The position numbers were made by a program, and so were the translations under genes. The notes below the pieces were generated by a model. That model searched no databases. It saw nothing but the letters and a program-made list of their open reading frames with translations, and was not told the origin of the DNA. From Phoronis australis (Eukaryota > Phoronida > Phoronidae), in NCBI GenBank assembly GCA_002633005.1, contig NMRA01000357.1, positions 50,067 through 114,066 on the forward strand: a DNA stretch of 64,000 bases, in the 5' to 3' direction. Positions 43,701 through 56,664 of this stretch are shown piece by piece. Positions within the stretch are counted from its first letter, which is position 1. Every line of letters begins with the position of its first letter.

Positions 43701-46700
43701 AATATGCATTCATGTGGTCCATTGACTGGCATTTTGGTCACTACAGTATGAAGTCACTACATCAACATTTGGGGCATCAGATGGCAGTTGACTTGATTTG
43801 TTATTGTGTCTGAGGAGTGTCTCACATGCTTGGTGATGACTACTTTTCCCCCATTTCCCCATGTCAGGACCAGTTTCTTGCTGCAGACGCGTACAATCAA
43901 ACTCTCCTCACTTTGCTTACATCCATGGAACTGTTCAGTATTGTTCACATGTGTGCAATAAGTTAATGTTGCTTTTAGTTGGAACTCATCGGCATGTTCA
44001 CTGTTATAAGCTTCTAGCATTTGGTAGCACTAGGCTGGAGACAATTGCACATCACAATATTCAAGAAGTATCTTGGCAAATTGTGCCTCATTCCGGCTAA
44101 ATTGTTAAAATGGAGTTACAACTACGTCATGAGTACAGACAGACACGTTTGGAGGCCATGTTTTTAACTGCTACTAGTTTTAACACAATTTGTGTGTATC
44201 GCATAAATCTGCATTGAAATTTGTTTGCGCTAACAGTTTTTTGCTAGCAAATGAATTGGAAATCAGTTATGATTGCCGGAGTACTTGTGTGAGTTGGACT
44301 GTTTTAAAGACATCTATACCCTCAAAAGATGTCCCCTAATGCTCAAAAGGTATTAATGGATAGGTAACTTTTTTGCCGTAGCGAGGCGTAAATTTGACTA
44401 AAAATTTCCGGTGTGTAATGCCTGTTGTTTGTGTGTTTCTCTCAAAGCATAGGGTTAGCTTGAGACGGTGAGTCTGTTTAATTATTATAGATTGTTACCG
44501 TAGGTGTGAATCTGTGTATATCGGAGTCTCAAATCTCGACACATACATTTATGAACACAGAAAAGAATTAGATAAGAATTCCAGTCATTTCACTCATAGT
44601 CAGATGAGAGCTGAGCACACTGTTTACAAATCTGCTATTATCAAACATGTTCAACATAACCATATTATTTGACTTTGACATTGTTTCTGTCTTGGCCAGT
44701 TATTCCAAAATATTCACCTGATTCATCAGGGAGTCCGTTCTTATCGGGATGGCCAGTAATGGTTGTGTGAAAAGGGATTCGATCCAATTCCATCTGGACA
44801 CTTCTTAAAATTGTATATTGAGACCTTAACATGTCATGACATCAAATGCTCTGAACCAATACAACGTTAGTTTGAGAATGGATTCTGATTAGGAGATCTA
44901 AATATGTTCGTAATGTGTGAATGTTCATAGGTGGCGCCGTTAGTATCTAAGGAAAATGGTATCTAAGGAAAATAGTACCTAAGGAATAAAGTAGTCGCTG
45001 ACAGGTAGCCACTTTATTCCCCAGATGAGTGTCAAATTTCGTCTACGAGAAAAAAACTGCGTACATTCAGTGTTGGTTGATACTTAATAACATCTTCAGC
45101 GTATGTCTGAAGCTTGTTTCTTGTTGTCTTGACAAGAAGATGGAACTTGCAAGTCTTCATGAAATATTGCCATGCATTACCTGCGAAGTATGTAATCTCA
45201 TGAATTTTCACTCGTATACTTGCATTAAGTCTTGCTTCACGGCTAGGGCCCTTGCTCTCTAACTGCAGTCTATCATTAAATTGATCAAAATTCCAAACAC
45301 ACTTAGTCCTTAGTGAGCCTTTATGTGCTGAGTGCCGTGCTTTAAAACAAAATGCTATAATTAGTACCTTTTTCAGGCAATTACTTTGCTCACTGACATA
45401 ACCATCTTGTTTGTTTCAGGGCAAGGTAGGCCTGATAACAGGGGGCGCCTCTGGTCTTGGCCGGGCTACCGCTGAGCGGTTTGTGAGGGAAGGTGCCAAG
45501 GTTGTGCTGTGTGATCTCCCGTCCTCTACTGGTGAAGAAGTGGCCAGCAGCCTCGGAAATAATTGTCTCTTCAGTCCAACTGATGTATGCTGTACATGTT
45601 ATATGTTTTAAGTTGTTTTAGTTAGAAAGCTCCTAGATGAGCTCAGACACCCACCTCTGGCTATGTCTTCAGACACCCACCTCTGGCTATGCCTTCAGAC
45701 ACCCACCTCTGGCTACGCCTTCAGACACCCACCTCCGGCTATGCCTTCAGACACCCACCTCCTGCTATGCCTTCAGACACCCACCTCTGGCTATGCCTTC
45801 AGANAGACACCCACCTTTGGCTATGCCTTCAGACACCCGCCTCTGGTGGTACATTCAGACGTCCACCACTGGCTTTGTCATGGAAAGTGAGAAAGATCGA
45901 TGCAAAAACGAAAGCAAACGGAACTTCAAATGTGAAGGCATACCTTCAAATGGGAAGAACCCAAAAATATTGAAAATGGATGGGGATGAGAAATGGAAAT
46001 GAGGTTGACCTATCTCCAGGATTTTGACGGACAGCTTAAATGACCAATCGTAATTCAGCTTTCTTGACACACCTTCGCCTGCATTCCCAAGCCGTCACTT
46101 TGCATGACAAAACAAGACGTCATCCTATAAAACATATTTTGATCTATAGCTCAAGAAAGTGTGCTATAAGAATGGTGAAACAGTGTTGCTATGGCGTGTG
46201 TACTAACTAAATATTTTTGAATGTTGAAAAACAACAGCATTGGTCAACATTTAGTGGATTTGATAGGGAGGTATAAGGTAGGCATTGTCCACACAAATTC
46301 TCGATTTTGGGTTGAAATAGCAATTTCTTTGTTTTAAGTTCTCGTTTACACCATATTCAAGTTTAACTGTTTAATTGGAATATCTCTCACACTGAGGCTC
46401 AGACTTCTAGGAACAAGATGTAACTAGTTGTTTTTTGCCGACACCACTCTCAGCTAAACAATTACGACCAATTCCATGCATTATTTTTTTTTTACTCAAA
46501 GTGTTATGGTCGAACATTAGAAAAGCATAAATTGTGCTATAGACTCGACCTACTTGAATCCCATGGAATCCCGTCTTGTGACCTATGCAAATCATGACTG
46601 ATTTTCTGCAAAATATCATGAAATCTATGGCATCTTACAGATAATTTGACTTTAAGGTACATACCCAGCTTTACATGCGTCAGTGGCCTTGTCATTTGTC

Positions 46701-49643
46701 AGGTGAAGGTGAACCGTGTAGGGTTCTTTGGATTTTTGCTTGCTCCAAAATACTTTTCCTCAAAAATTTATTTTTTCATTGTCTTACAAATTCTCACGTC
46801 ATGAACATACTGCTGAAAAGCATTGCCTGTTGTTTTTGTCGAAGCATTCACGAATCGGTAAATAACACTGATCAATTACATCCGGATTGTTGTTCAGTGA
46901 CAGTGTATTTGCCTTCGACATCTTGTTTGTTTGCCATGTGACTTTGCAAGGGGGTGGAGCTTGCAATAGGTCAATTCTGAAATGGGAATAACGTAGTGCT
47001 TTTTCCATCCTCACTATTCAGATTGCTAATTTTGAATTTAAGGTCCATTCTTCCCATTTTTGAGCCTGTCCTATCCATCGCAAGCTTCTCCCATCCAATT
47101 GTTAGCTTCATATTGTATAATAGAGTCTACACTTAGTTTTAGGTTTTATTGCAAAATTCATCTGTTTGTTCCATCTTACAAGAATGAAAATTCCTGTATA
47201 CAAACTTGCTATCTGTTCGTTACATCTTACAAGAATGAAAATTCATGTACTATCATACAAATTTGATATTTGTTAGTTACATCTTACAAGAATGAAAATT
47301 CATGTACTATCATACAAATTTGATATTTGTTAGTTTCATCTTACAAGAATGAAAATTCATGTACTATCATACAAATTTGATATTTGTTAGTTACATCTTA
47401 CAAGAATGAAAATTCATGTACTATCATACAAATTTGGTATTTGTTAGTTACATCTTACAAGAATGAAAATTCATGTACTATCATACAAATTTGATATTTG
47501 TTAGTTACATCTTACAAGAATGAAAATTCCTGTACTATCTTACAAACTTGCTATCTGTTAGTTACATCTTACAAGAATGAAAATTCATGTACTATCATAC
47601 AAACTTGATATTTGTTAGTTACATCTTACAGGAAGGAAAATTCCTGTACTATCATACAAACTTGCTATCTGTTAGTTACATCTTACAAGAATGAAAATTC
47701 CTGTATACAAACTTGCTATCTGTTAGATCCATATAGTGGTATAATCTCAAAAACCTAAACAATTGGTCTTCTCCGGAAATGTAGATATAGATAAAAATAA
47801 TTCCTTTTTGATCTGTGGTTTTAATCATCCGACAAATCCGACGCCATATGTGATGGCAGTGGCATGCGTTATTTTTTGTTGAGGACAGACACGTCAATCG
47901 GAGCTTAGAACTTGTTCAACTTCCATTGTTATCCGTAGCTCAAAATTAGGTAATTTATATTGGATGTAAAGGCAGTTTTATTTTTGTTTGTTTAAGGTAA
48001 CGTCCGAGGATGACGTGGGCAATGCACTCCAGTTGGCTCAGAAGAAGTTTGGTAGTCTTGATCTCGCTGTGAGTTGTGCAGGCATTGGTGTCGCTTTTAA
48101 AATCTACAATCACAACAAAGACCGACTCCATTCATTGGAAGACTTTGCCAAAGTTCAAAATGTAAGTGAAACTTTTCTTCGATGGAATTTTTCTGCTGAA
48201 GTTCTTCAGTTTAGTCACAAGAAAGTGTTCTAGACATTGTTTTGTATAAGAGTCTGTAGCGAATGGGTTTTTTCTGGTCGTTGTTTTGCAGATTGCTCTT
48301 AATTGTTACAATTGTGGAATTATGAAGGATTTGTGCACACTTTCAGTCCTCATTCAGTTGAATGTAACGTCTACCATTGATCAACAGTTGATGTTTTCTA
48401 CTTTCCTGCACATTCACTCATACTACCACTCTTCTCGGGACATATGGATATACCAAGGTTTTGAGCAGGTATCCTGTAAATGTATAATTTATGTAAATCT
48501 TGAACCAGTGTGTGAAATATAGATGCCACCTGTGGCGTGCAGAGCAGACTCAAAATGTTTGTGGTATCACTAACAGGTATTCAATAAAGCTTGCTGCGTA
48601 CGAAATCAATGATGTTTGAATTCATTTCTTCTCCCTCACTTTCTACCTGTGCACAGGTGAATGTCACTGGTACGTTTAACGTGATGAGGCTCGCGGCGCA
48701 AGCCATGAACAAGAACGTTCCTGATGCCAACGGGCAACGTGGCGTCCTCATCAACACGGCCAGCGTTGCTGCATTTGATGGCCAGCAGGGACAGGTGGCC
48801 TACTCCGCCAGTAAAGGGGGCATTGTTGCCATGACGTTACCTGTGGCCAGAGATCTAGCTGTTATGGGCGTCAGGGTGTGCACGATTGCTCCAGGTGAGT
48901 TTTAATGTGCTGATGATGGAATGCTGTAAAGTCCTATTGATAAACACCCCGCTACTTCGTATATGAGCTCATATACAATGTTTGGAATTGTGTCTACACA
49001 TTTAGTGTGCTGCGCATGGCTTTGCACGTGATTTTTAATTCATTATCGTGTGGAAACAACTGGCAGTGTGTACTCACTGGGAGTAGTCGGACGTAAAACA
49101 GTCTCTATAAGCAAGATATAGGAGTCTAACAGTGAGTGGCTGAACAAGAACGAGGAATGCTCACATGGGTAATAACATAAAGAATGTTAATAGTGACAGC
49201 ATTGAGTGATTATGACCTTGATCACCATGACGACGGTGGGAGCAGTTCTCATAGTGATGATGATGTAGATGACGGTGACAAGAAGTGAGGTAACACACTG
49301 ACAATAAACAGCATGTTACAAATGACAAAAGAAATGACAGTGGATTTGGCATTACATTGTAAATTTTTTGTGTTGAAATGGATATCAAGTGTTAAATCAC
49401 GCCAGCTGTATATTTAACCAACTGTGACCTGTAACGATCTCTTGCCCTCTAGGGTTGTTTGACACCCCCTTGCTTGCCTCGCTGCCAGAAAAGGTGAGAA
49501 CGTACTTGGCATCAACTATACCGTTTCCACCACGACTAGCAAACCCAGATGAATTTGCCCATCTAGCGCAGTGTATCTTCGAGAACCCCATGCTCAATGG
49601 TGAGGTGATACGATTGGACGGAGCCCTGAGGATGATGCCGTGA
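40711..49643 (+). CDS. HSD17B10: 3-hydroxyacyl-CoA dehydrogenase type 2 / 17-beta-HSD10 (complete, 260 aa)
   Basis: A mitochondrial NAD-dependent short-chain dehydrogenase of isoleucine and branched-chain fatty-acid breakdown, and in animals also a subunit of mitochondrial RNase P. Exons: 40711-40734, 45420-45584, 47997-48161, 48657-48894, 49453-49643; total 783 nt, 260 residues plus TGA (human 261). Seen: NAD motif TGGASGLG, active-site Ser in NTASVAAF, catalytic YSASK, and the C-terminal [20 protein letters not shown] typical of this enzyme. Where human has NCAG this protein has SCAG. Exon 1 (MTTIGKLA) is inferred from its ATG, the donor GCT|GTGAGT and matching phase 0. AATAAA lies at 49916. 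Exons 3-5 recur at 53-55 kb. Confidence 0.93.
42219..42550. mobile_element. hAT-like non-autonomous element
   Basis: Left end CCAGTGGCGGACCTAAGG, right end CCCCCTAAATCCGCCTATG. The flanks CTATGACC and CTATGTGA suggest a degraded 8-bp target duplication. It lies in intron 1 of HSD17B10 and codes for nothing recognisable. Confidence 0.5.
43186..43305 (+). repeat. 32-bp tandem repeat, about 3-4 units
   Basis: GACAGTGCCACCGTCTGCAC followed by ACTAAAACCCTA, in HSD17B10 intron 1. Confidence 0.8.
45420..45584 (+). CDS. HSD17B10: HSD17B10 exon 2: cofactor-binding region
   Basis: 55 codons: [20 protein letters not shown], then VVLCDLPSS (Asp selects NAD) and NNCLFSPTD. Acceptor TTTCAG, donor GAT|GTATGC, phase 0-0. 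Confidence 0.93.
45640..45872 (+). repeat. 26-bp minisatellite, about 9 units, with N
   Basis: Units TTCAGACACCCACCTCTGGC then TATGCC, starting 55 bp after HSD17B10 exon 2. The N at 45804 breaks the array (CAGANAGACACC). Confidence 0.9.
47165..47725 (+). repeat. 57-bp minisatellite, about 10 units (HSD17B10 intron 2, copy A)
   Basis: Units GTTACATCTTACAAGAATGA, AAATTCATGTACTATCATAC, AAATTTGATATTTGTTA. Copy B has only about three units at 52800-52965. Confidence 0.9.
47997..48161 (+). CDS. HSD17B10: HSD17B10 exon 3
   Basis: 55 codons after [26 protein letters not shown] through [13 protein letters not shown] and LEDFAKVQN. Donor AAT|GTAAGT, phase 0-0. Confidence 0.93.
48657..48894 (+). CDS. 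HSD17B10: HSD17B10 exon 4: active site
   Basis: [17 protein letters not shown], catalytic Ser in [32 protein letters not shown] and TIAPG. Acceptor GCACAG, donor CCAG|GTGAGT, phase 1 out. Confidence 0.95.
49453..49643 (+). CDS. HSD17B10: HSD17B10 exon 5 (terminal)
   Basis: [20 protein letters not shown] to GALRMMP and TGA. Acceptor CCCTCTAG. Polyadenylation signal at 49916-49921. Confidence 0.95.
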
Positions 49644-49915
49644 GGGGATTGCTGGCAACCTAAGACTAACTGTAATCATGTTTGAGATTGCTGTTATTTT
49701 TAGAACAGCTATAGGTAATTTTAAGAAATTGTTTTTGGTACTCTCATGGAATTGGTAGTGTGTCTGCAACTGGTGAGGGTATGCAGCAGAAAGTTTGTTT
49801 GAAGTTCTGGTACCTTTCAACATGTACTGGATGTGATAATATTTTGATAGACATTCTTATGTTTCAACTTCTCACTGATATTTTTCAGATGATCAAGTAC
49901 AATGCAATTATTAAT

Positions 49916-49921
49916 AATAAA
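49916..49921 (+). terminator. Polyadenylation signal AATAAA of HSD17B10
   Basis: AATAAA 273 bp after the stop codon. The same signal occurs in copy B at 55188-55193. Confidence 0.5.
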
Positions 49922-51400
49922 TGTGTTCAAATACAAACAGCATTGTTTTTGAAGCAAGTTTTCACCAGTTAGTAAGTAATGCATTATCAGTATTCATGGT
50001 GAAGTGACTAAGCTTGGGATTGCATGTAAAACAAAAAATGTACATACAAAAACAGTACTTTGTATGTAGTGAAACTGCTTATAGTTAGACACACACATGG
50101 ACATGTGGACAGCTAGAGTAAAAACAAGTGTCAACTTTAACATTTTCATGGAATCTTGACTTATTTTTTATGAGCAAAGCCTTGAATCTGATGTTGATTT
50201 CTGTTCAGCTTAACATTAAAGCATAGAACTTTAACCCTGGAATGCCAACATCCGTAGGTGACCTATGTATTCCAGTATTAGAGCTTGGGACCCAAGACTA
50301 GCCACGAGAGTTTGCACTGAGAATTTCCGGCCTCCTGTCGACTGATCGAGTTTTGATCGAGAATTGTAGTTATCAAATCAAGCCTATGGATCATTTTTAT
50401 TTTTTTTAATTGTTCGTCAAGCGAGACTCTTGAAGTGCTTCCATACAGTTATCCGTTTCTCGGCAAAATTAGTCAACAAAACCGACAATTACAGTGACTA
50501 TTCTTTATAAGCACCGACCTGTGGCCTTGGGTGGATGCTGGGAGTAGTTTGACCTCTGATGTCTTTGCAACTTTAGTCGTAGAACCACTTTCCACAACCT
50601 ATCGTACTAGGGGCTAGGAGTTTTTCAACAATCATTTTTGGTTTGTTGAAGCCATGTTACAGTATTTTACCAAAAGAAGTTACATTTGGCCTAAATGAAA
50701 CGTTTAGGCCCTGTAAAACAGTTGTGTTTACTAAGTAACTCGAAAATTGTTAAATGTTCCACTTTTTACCACGGGGCCAAATTTACATTATCATTTGTCT
50801 CATACGCATTTAATCGGTCCAGTGCAATACGGCCATGTGATGCGTCTCCCTTTCGACAACAAACGCTGACAGTCCGGTGCGTCTGTGTGTTGCAGCGACG
50901 GAACTTTTCACCCTTGCGTTTTGGCTTGGATCCAGATGTCCCGATTTTTATCCGAAGTCCCGCTGTTCAATACAGTTGTTCGTTTTTTCGTTCTTGAACG
51001 TTGACCTTGGCAACTATGCAACAGGTGTTCAAAATGGCATTGTCTTATATGCATTGTTATTTTGCAGAAGCCACTTTCTTTAGTAACATAATCGTAAAAT
51101 GTGTTCCAATGTCTCATGTTTACGGTAACTTTATGTATCAGAATCAATAACTTTCACTTTCGGAAGAAAGAGTTAATCATTCCTAATCTTTCACGGACAT
51201 TCCTACACTTTGCAACCAGGTGTGGTGAGCTATCCCGGCACAGCACATTTCAACGTTATAATGTTTGCCCATTTTTCATCTATCAGAAAACCCTTTTTGC
51301 AAAATTTCGGACAGATACTTAGAGTAGTAGACTGGCGCTGTTGCTGAGAAGTTACTCCAATGCAAGTCAGTCAGAGCTGTTTTGCGATCTCCATATCAAG

Positions 51401-51532
51401 CGGTGGCGGATCTACGTTTTCAGTAAGGGGGGGTTTAGGATTCCCGCAAAGGTCGAATCCGAGGCGCGTGGCGCCGAGCGGGGGGGGGCGGAGGTCGGGT
51501 GGGGGGGTAAACCCCCTCCCGTGTAAGACAAC
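51401..51532. mobile_element. hAT-like terminus present only after copy A
   Basis: GGTGGCGGATCTACGTTTTC followed by G-runs begins exactly where copies A and B stop matching, and runs into the gap. It resembles the hAT-like ends at 21.1 and 42.2 kb. Probably a transposon insertion in one haplotype. Confidence 0.5.
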
Positions 51533-52354
51533 NNNNNNNNNNNNNNNNNNNNNNNNNNNNNNNNNNNNNNNNNNNNNNNNNNNNNNNNNNNNNNNNNNNN
51601 NNNNNNNNNNNNNNNNNNNNNNNNNNNNNNNNNNNNNNNNNNNNNNNNNNNNNNNNNNNNNNNNNNNNNNNNNNNNNNNNNNNNNNNNNNNNNNNNNNNN
51701 NNNNNNNNNNNNNNNNNNNNNNNNNNNNNNNNNNNNNNNNNNNNNNNNNNNNNNNNNNNNNNNNNNNNNNNNNNNNNNNNNNNNNNNNNNNNNNNNNNNN
51801 NNNNNNNNNNNNNNNNNNNNNNNNNNNNNNNNNNNNNNNNNNNNNNNNNNNNNNNNNNNNNNNNNNNNNNNNNNNNNNNNNNNNNNNNNNNNNNNNNNNN
51901 NNNNNNNNNNNNNNNNNNNNNNNNNNNNNNNNNNNNNNNNNNNNNNNNNNNNNNNNNNNNNNNNNNNNNNNNNNNNNNNNNNNNNNNNNNNNNNNNNNNN
52001 NNNNNNNNNNNNNNNNNNNNNNNNNNNNNNNNNNNNNNNNNNNNNNNNNNNNNNNNNNNNNNNNNNNNNNNNNNNNNNNNNNNNNNNNNNNNNNNNNNNN
52101 NNNNNNNNNNNNNNNNNNNNNNNNNNNNNNNNNNNNNNNNNNNNNNNNNNNNNNNNNNNNNNNNNNNNNNNNNNNNNNNNNNNNNNNNNNNNNNNNNNNN
52201 NNNNNNNNNNNNNNNNNNNNNNNNNNNNNNNNNNNNNNNNNNNNNNNNNNNNNNNNNNNNNNNNNNNNNNNNNNNNNNNNNNNNNNNNNNNNNNNNNNNN
52301 NNNNNNNNNNNNNNNNNNNNNNNNNNNNNNNNNNNNNNNNNNNNNNNNNNNNNN
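51533..52354. other. Assembly gap (822 N)
   Basis: A run of N between the two HSD17B10 copies. At this length it is too short to hold a colinear exon 2 for copy B, which would need more than 1.1 kb upstream of 52355. Confidence 1.
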
Positions 52355-55300
52355 TCTTTGGATTTTTGCTTGCTCCAAAATACTTTTCCTCAAACATTTA
52401 TTTTTTCATTGTCTTATAAATTCTCACGTCATGAACATACTGCTGAAAAGCATTGCCTGTTGTTTTTGTTGAAGCGTTTGCGGATTGGTAAAAAAAGACT
52501 TATAGATTCCATCTGGATTGTCGTTCAGTGACAGTGTATTTGCCTCCAACATCTTGTTTGTTTGCCATGTGACTTTGCAAGGGGGTGGAGCTTGCAATAG
52601 GTCAATTCTGAAATGGGAATAACATAGTGTTTTTTCCATCCTCACTATTCAGATCGCTAGTTTTGAATTTAAGGTCCATTCTTCCCATTTTTTAGCCTGT
52701 CCTATCCATCGCAAGCTTCTTCCATCCAATTGTTAGCTTCATATTGTATAATAGAGTCTACACTTAGTCTTAGGTTTCATTGCAAAATTCATCTGTTTGT
52801 TCCATCATACAAGAATGAAAATTCCTGTATACAAACTTGCCATCTGTTAGTTACATCTTAGAAGAAGGGAAATTCATGTACTATCATACAAACTTGATAT
52901 TTGTTAGTTACATCTTACAAGAATGAAAATTCCTGTGTACAAACTTGCTATCTGTTAGATCCATATAGTGGTATAATCTCAAAAACCTAAACAATTGGTC
53001 TTCTCCGGAAATGTAGATATAGATAAAAATAATTCCTTTTTGATCTGTGGTTTTAATCATCCGACAAATCCGACGCCATATGTGATGGCAGTGGCATGCG
53101 TTATTTTTTGGTGAGGACAGACACATCAATCGGAGCTTAGAACTTGTTCAACTTTCATTGTTATCCGTAGCTCGAAATTAGGTAATTCATATTGGATGTA
53201 AAGGCAGTTTTATTTTTGTTTGTTTAAGGTAACATCCGAGGATGACGTGGGCAATGCAGTACAGTTGGCACAGAAGAAGTTTGGTAGTCTTGATCTCGCT
53301 GTGAGTTGTGCAGGCATTGGTGTCGCTTTTAAAATCTACAATCACAATAAAGACCGACTCCATTCATTGGAAGACTTTGCCAAAGTTCAAAATGTAAGTG
53401 AAACTTTTCTTCGATGGAATTTTTCTCCTGAAGTTCTTCAGTTTAGTCACAAGAAAGTGTTCTAGACATTGTTTTGTTTAAGAGTCTGTAGCGAATGGGT
53501 TTTTTCTGGTCGTTGTTTTGTAGATTGCTCTTAATTGTACCAAGTGTGGAATTATGAAGGATTTGTGCACACTTTCAGTCCTCATTCAGTTGAATGTAAC
53601 GTCTACCATTGATCAACAGTTGATGTTTTCTACTTTCGTGCACATTCACTCATACTACCACTCTTCTCGGGACATATGGATATACCAAGGTTTTGAGCAG
53701 GTATCCTGTAAATGTATAATTTATGTAAATCTTGAACCAGCGTGTGAAATATAGATGCCACCTGTGGCGTGCAGAGCAGGCTCAAAATGTTTGTGGTATC
53801 ACTAACAGGTATTCAATAAAGCTTGCTGCGTACGAAATCAATGATGTTTGAATTCATTTCTTCTCCCTCACTTTCTACCTCTGCACAGGTGAATGTCACT
53901 GGTACGTTTAACGTGATGAGGCTCGCGGCGCAAGCCATGAACAAGAACGTTCCTGATGCCAACGGGCAACGAGGAGTCCTCATCAACACGGCTAGCGTTG
54001 CTGCATTTGATGGCCAGCAGGGACAGGTGGCCTACTCCGCCAGTAAAGGAGGCATTGTTGCCATGACGTTACCTGTGGCCAGAGATCTAGCTGTTATGGG
54101 CGTCAGGGTGTGCACGATTGCTCCAGGTGAGTTTTAATGTGCTGATGATGGAATGCTGTAAAGTTCTATTGATAAACACCCCGCTACTTCATATATGAGC
54201 TCATATACAATGTCTGGAATTGTGTCTACGCATTCTGTGTGCTGTGCATGGCTTTGTACGGGATTTTTAATTCAGTATCGTGTGGAAACACCTGGCAGTG
54301 TGTACTCACTGGGAGTAGTCGGACGTAACAGTCTTTATAAGCAAGATGTAGGAGTCTGACAGTGAGTGACTGAACAAGAACGAGGAATGTTCACATGGGT
54401 AATAACATAAAAAATGTTAATAGTGACAGCATTGAGTGATTATGATGTTGATCACCATGACGACGGTGGGAGCAGTTCTCATAGTGATGATGATGTTGAT
54501 GACTGTGACAAGAAGTGAGGTAACACACTGACAATAAACAGCATGTTACAAATGACAAAAGAAATGACAGTGGATTCGGCATTATATTGTAAATTTTTTT
54601 GTGTTGAAATGGATGTCAAGTGATAGCTCACGCCAGGTTAAAATCTGACGTGTATATTTAACCAACTGTGACCTGTAACGATCTCTTGCCCTCTAGGGTT
54701 GTTTGACACCCCCTTGCTTGCCTCGCTGCCAGAAAAGGTGAGAACGTACTTGGCATCAACTATACCGTTTCCACCGCGACTAGCAAACCCAGATGAATTT
54801 GCCCATCTAGCGCAGTGTATCTTCGAGAACCCCATGCTCAATGGTGAGGTGATACGATTGGACGGAGCCTTGAGGATGATGCCATGAGGGGATTGCTGGC
54901 AACCTAAGACTAACTGTAATCATGTTTGAGATTGCTGTTAAAACAGCTATCTATTATGTAATTTTATGAAATTGTTTTTGGTACTCTCATGGAATTGGTA
55001 GTGTGTCTGCAACTGGTGAGGTATGCAGCAGAAAATTTGTTTTAAGTTCTGGTACCTTTCAACATTTTCAAAATTCAATGAATGTGAAGAGGCACGTACT
55101 GGATGTGATAATATTTTGATAGACATTCTTATGTTTCAACTTCTCACTGATATTTTTCAGATGATCAAGTACAATGCAATTATTAATAATAAATGTGTTT
55201 AAACACGAACGGCATTGTTTTTGAAGCAAGTTTTCACCAGTTTTGTTAGTAAGTAATGCATTATCAAGATTCACGGTGTAGTGACTAATCTTGGGATTGC

Positions 55301-56664
55301 ATGTAAAACAAAAAATGTACATACAAAAACAGTACTTTGTATGTAGTGAAACTGCTTATAGTTAGACACACACATGGACATGTGGACAACTAGAATAAAA
55401 CCAAGTGTCATCTTTAACATTTTCCTGGAATCTTGGCTTAATTTATGAGCAAAGCTTTGATGTTGATCCCTGTTCAGCTTAACATTAAAGCATAGAACTT
55501 TAACCCTGGAATGCCAACATCCGTAGGTGACCTATGTATTCCAGTATTAGAGCTTGGGACCCAAGACTAGCCACGAGAGTTTGCACTGAGAATTTCCTGT
55601 CGACTGATCGAGTTTTGATTGAGAATTGTAGTTATAAAATCAAGCCCAAGGATCATTTTTATTTTTTTTTAATTGTTCGTCAAGCGAGACTCTTGAAGTG
55701 CGTTCCATACAATTAGCCGTTTCTCGGCAAAATTAGTCAACAAAACCGACAATTACAGTGACTATTCTTTATAAGCACCGACCTGTGGCCTTGGGTGGAT
55801 GCTGGGAGTAGTTTGACCTCAGATGTCTTTGCAACTTCAGTCGTAGAACCACTTTCCACAACCTATCGTACTAGGTGCTAGGAGTTTTTCAACAATCATT
55901 TTTGGTTTGTTGAAGTCTTGTTACAGTATTTTACCAAAAGAAGTTACATTTGGCCTAAATGAAACGTTTAGGCCCTGTAAAACAGTTGTGTTTACTAAGT
56001 AACTCGAAAATTGATAAATGTTCCGCTTTTTACCACGGGGCCAAATTTACATTATCATTTGTCTCATACGTATTTAATCGGTCCAGTGCAATACGGCCAT
56101 GTGATGCGTCTCCATTTCGACAACAAACGCTGACGGTACGGTGCGTCTGTGTGTTGCAGCGACGGAACTTTTCACCCTCGCCTTTTGGCTTGGATCCAGA
56201 TGTCCCGATTTTTATCCGAAGTCCCGCTGTTCAATACAGTTGTTCGTTTTTTCGTTCTTGAACGTTGACCTTGGCAACTATGCAACAGGTGTTCAAAATG
56301 GCATTGTCTTATATGCAATGTTATTTTGCAGAAGCCACTTTCTTTAGTAACATAATCGTAAAATGTGTTCCAATGTCTCATGTTTACGGTAACTTTATGT
56401 ATCAGAATCAATAACTTTCACTTTCTGAAGAAAGAGTTAATCATTCCTAATCTTTCACGGACATTCCCACACTTTGCAACCACTTGTGATGAGCTATCCC
56501 GGCACAGCACATTTCAACGTTATGTTTGCCCATTTTTCATCTATCAGAAAACATTTTTTGCAAAATTTCGGACTGGTACTTAGAGTAGTAGACTGGTGCT
56601 GCTGCGACCGAGAAGTTACTCCAATCCAAGTCAGTCAGAGCTGTTTTGCGATCTCCATATCAAG
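52355..56664. repeat. Duplicated HSD17B10 block, copy B
   Basis: The counterpart of 46725-51400, starting directly at the right edge of the gap. It includes the same 3' UTR, AATAAA (55188) and downstream ~1.5 kb. Confidence 0.95.
53229..54887 (+). CDS. HSD17B10: HSD17B10 second copy, exons 3-5 only (partial)
   Basis: Exons 53229-53393, 53889-54126 and 54697-54887, with the same splice sites and phases as copy A. The protein differs at one visible residue (VGNAVQ instead of VGNALQ). Catalytic Ser, YSASK and the C-terminus are intact. Exons 1 and 2 are absent, being in or beyond the gap. It is most simply the other allele placed in tandem by the assembler. A real tandem paralogue is possible but would lack a visible start. 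Confidence 0.85.

Larger units (their letters stand above)
46725..51400. repeat. Duplicated HSD17B10 block, copy A
   Basis: From TCTTTGGATTTTTGCTTGC to GATCTCCATATCAAG; nearly identical to 52355-56664. The length difference (4676 versus 4310 bp) is mostly the 57-bp minisatellite. Confidence 0.95.

Noticed and set aside
48286-48522. Plus-strand frame inside HSD17B10 intron 3, conserved in copy B
   Set aside because: Conservation follows from the whole block being duplicated, and the frame is not needed because exons 3 and 4 join directly in phase 0.
51360-52472. Long frames of 320-370 codons around the gap
   Set aside because: They consist almost entirely of N translated as X.
52355-56664. 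HSD17B10 copy B as a genuine paralogue or processed pseudogene
   Set aside because: It keeps introns (so not processed) and near-identity extends far into non-coding DNA with an N gap between the copies, which fits alleles better than an old duplication.
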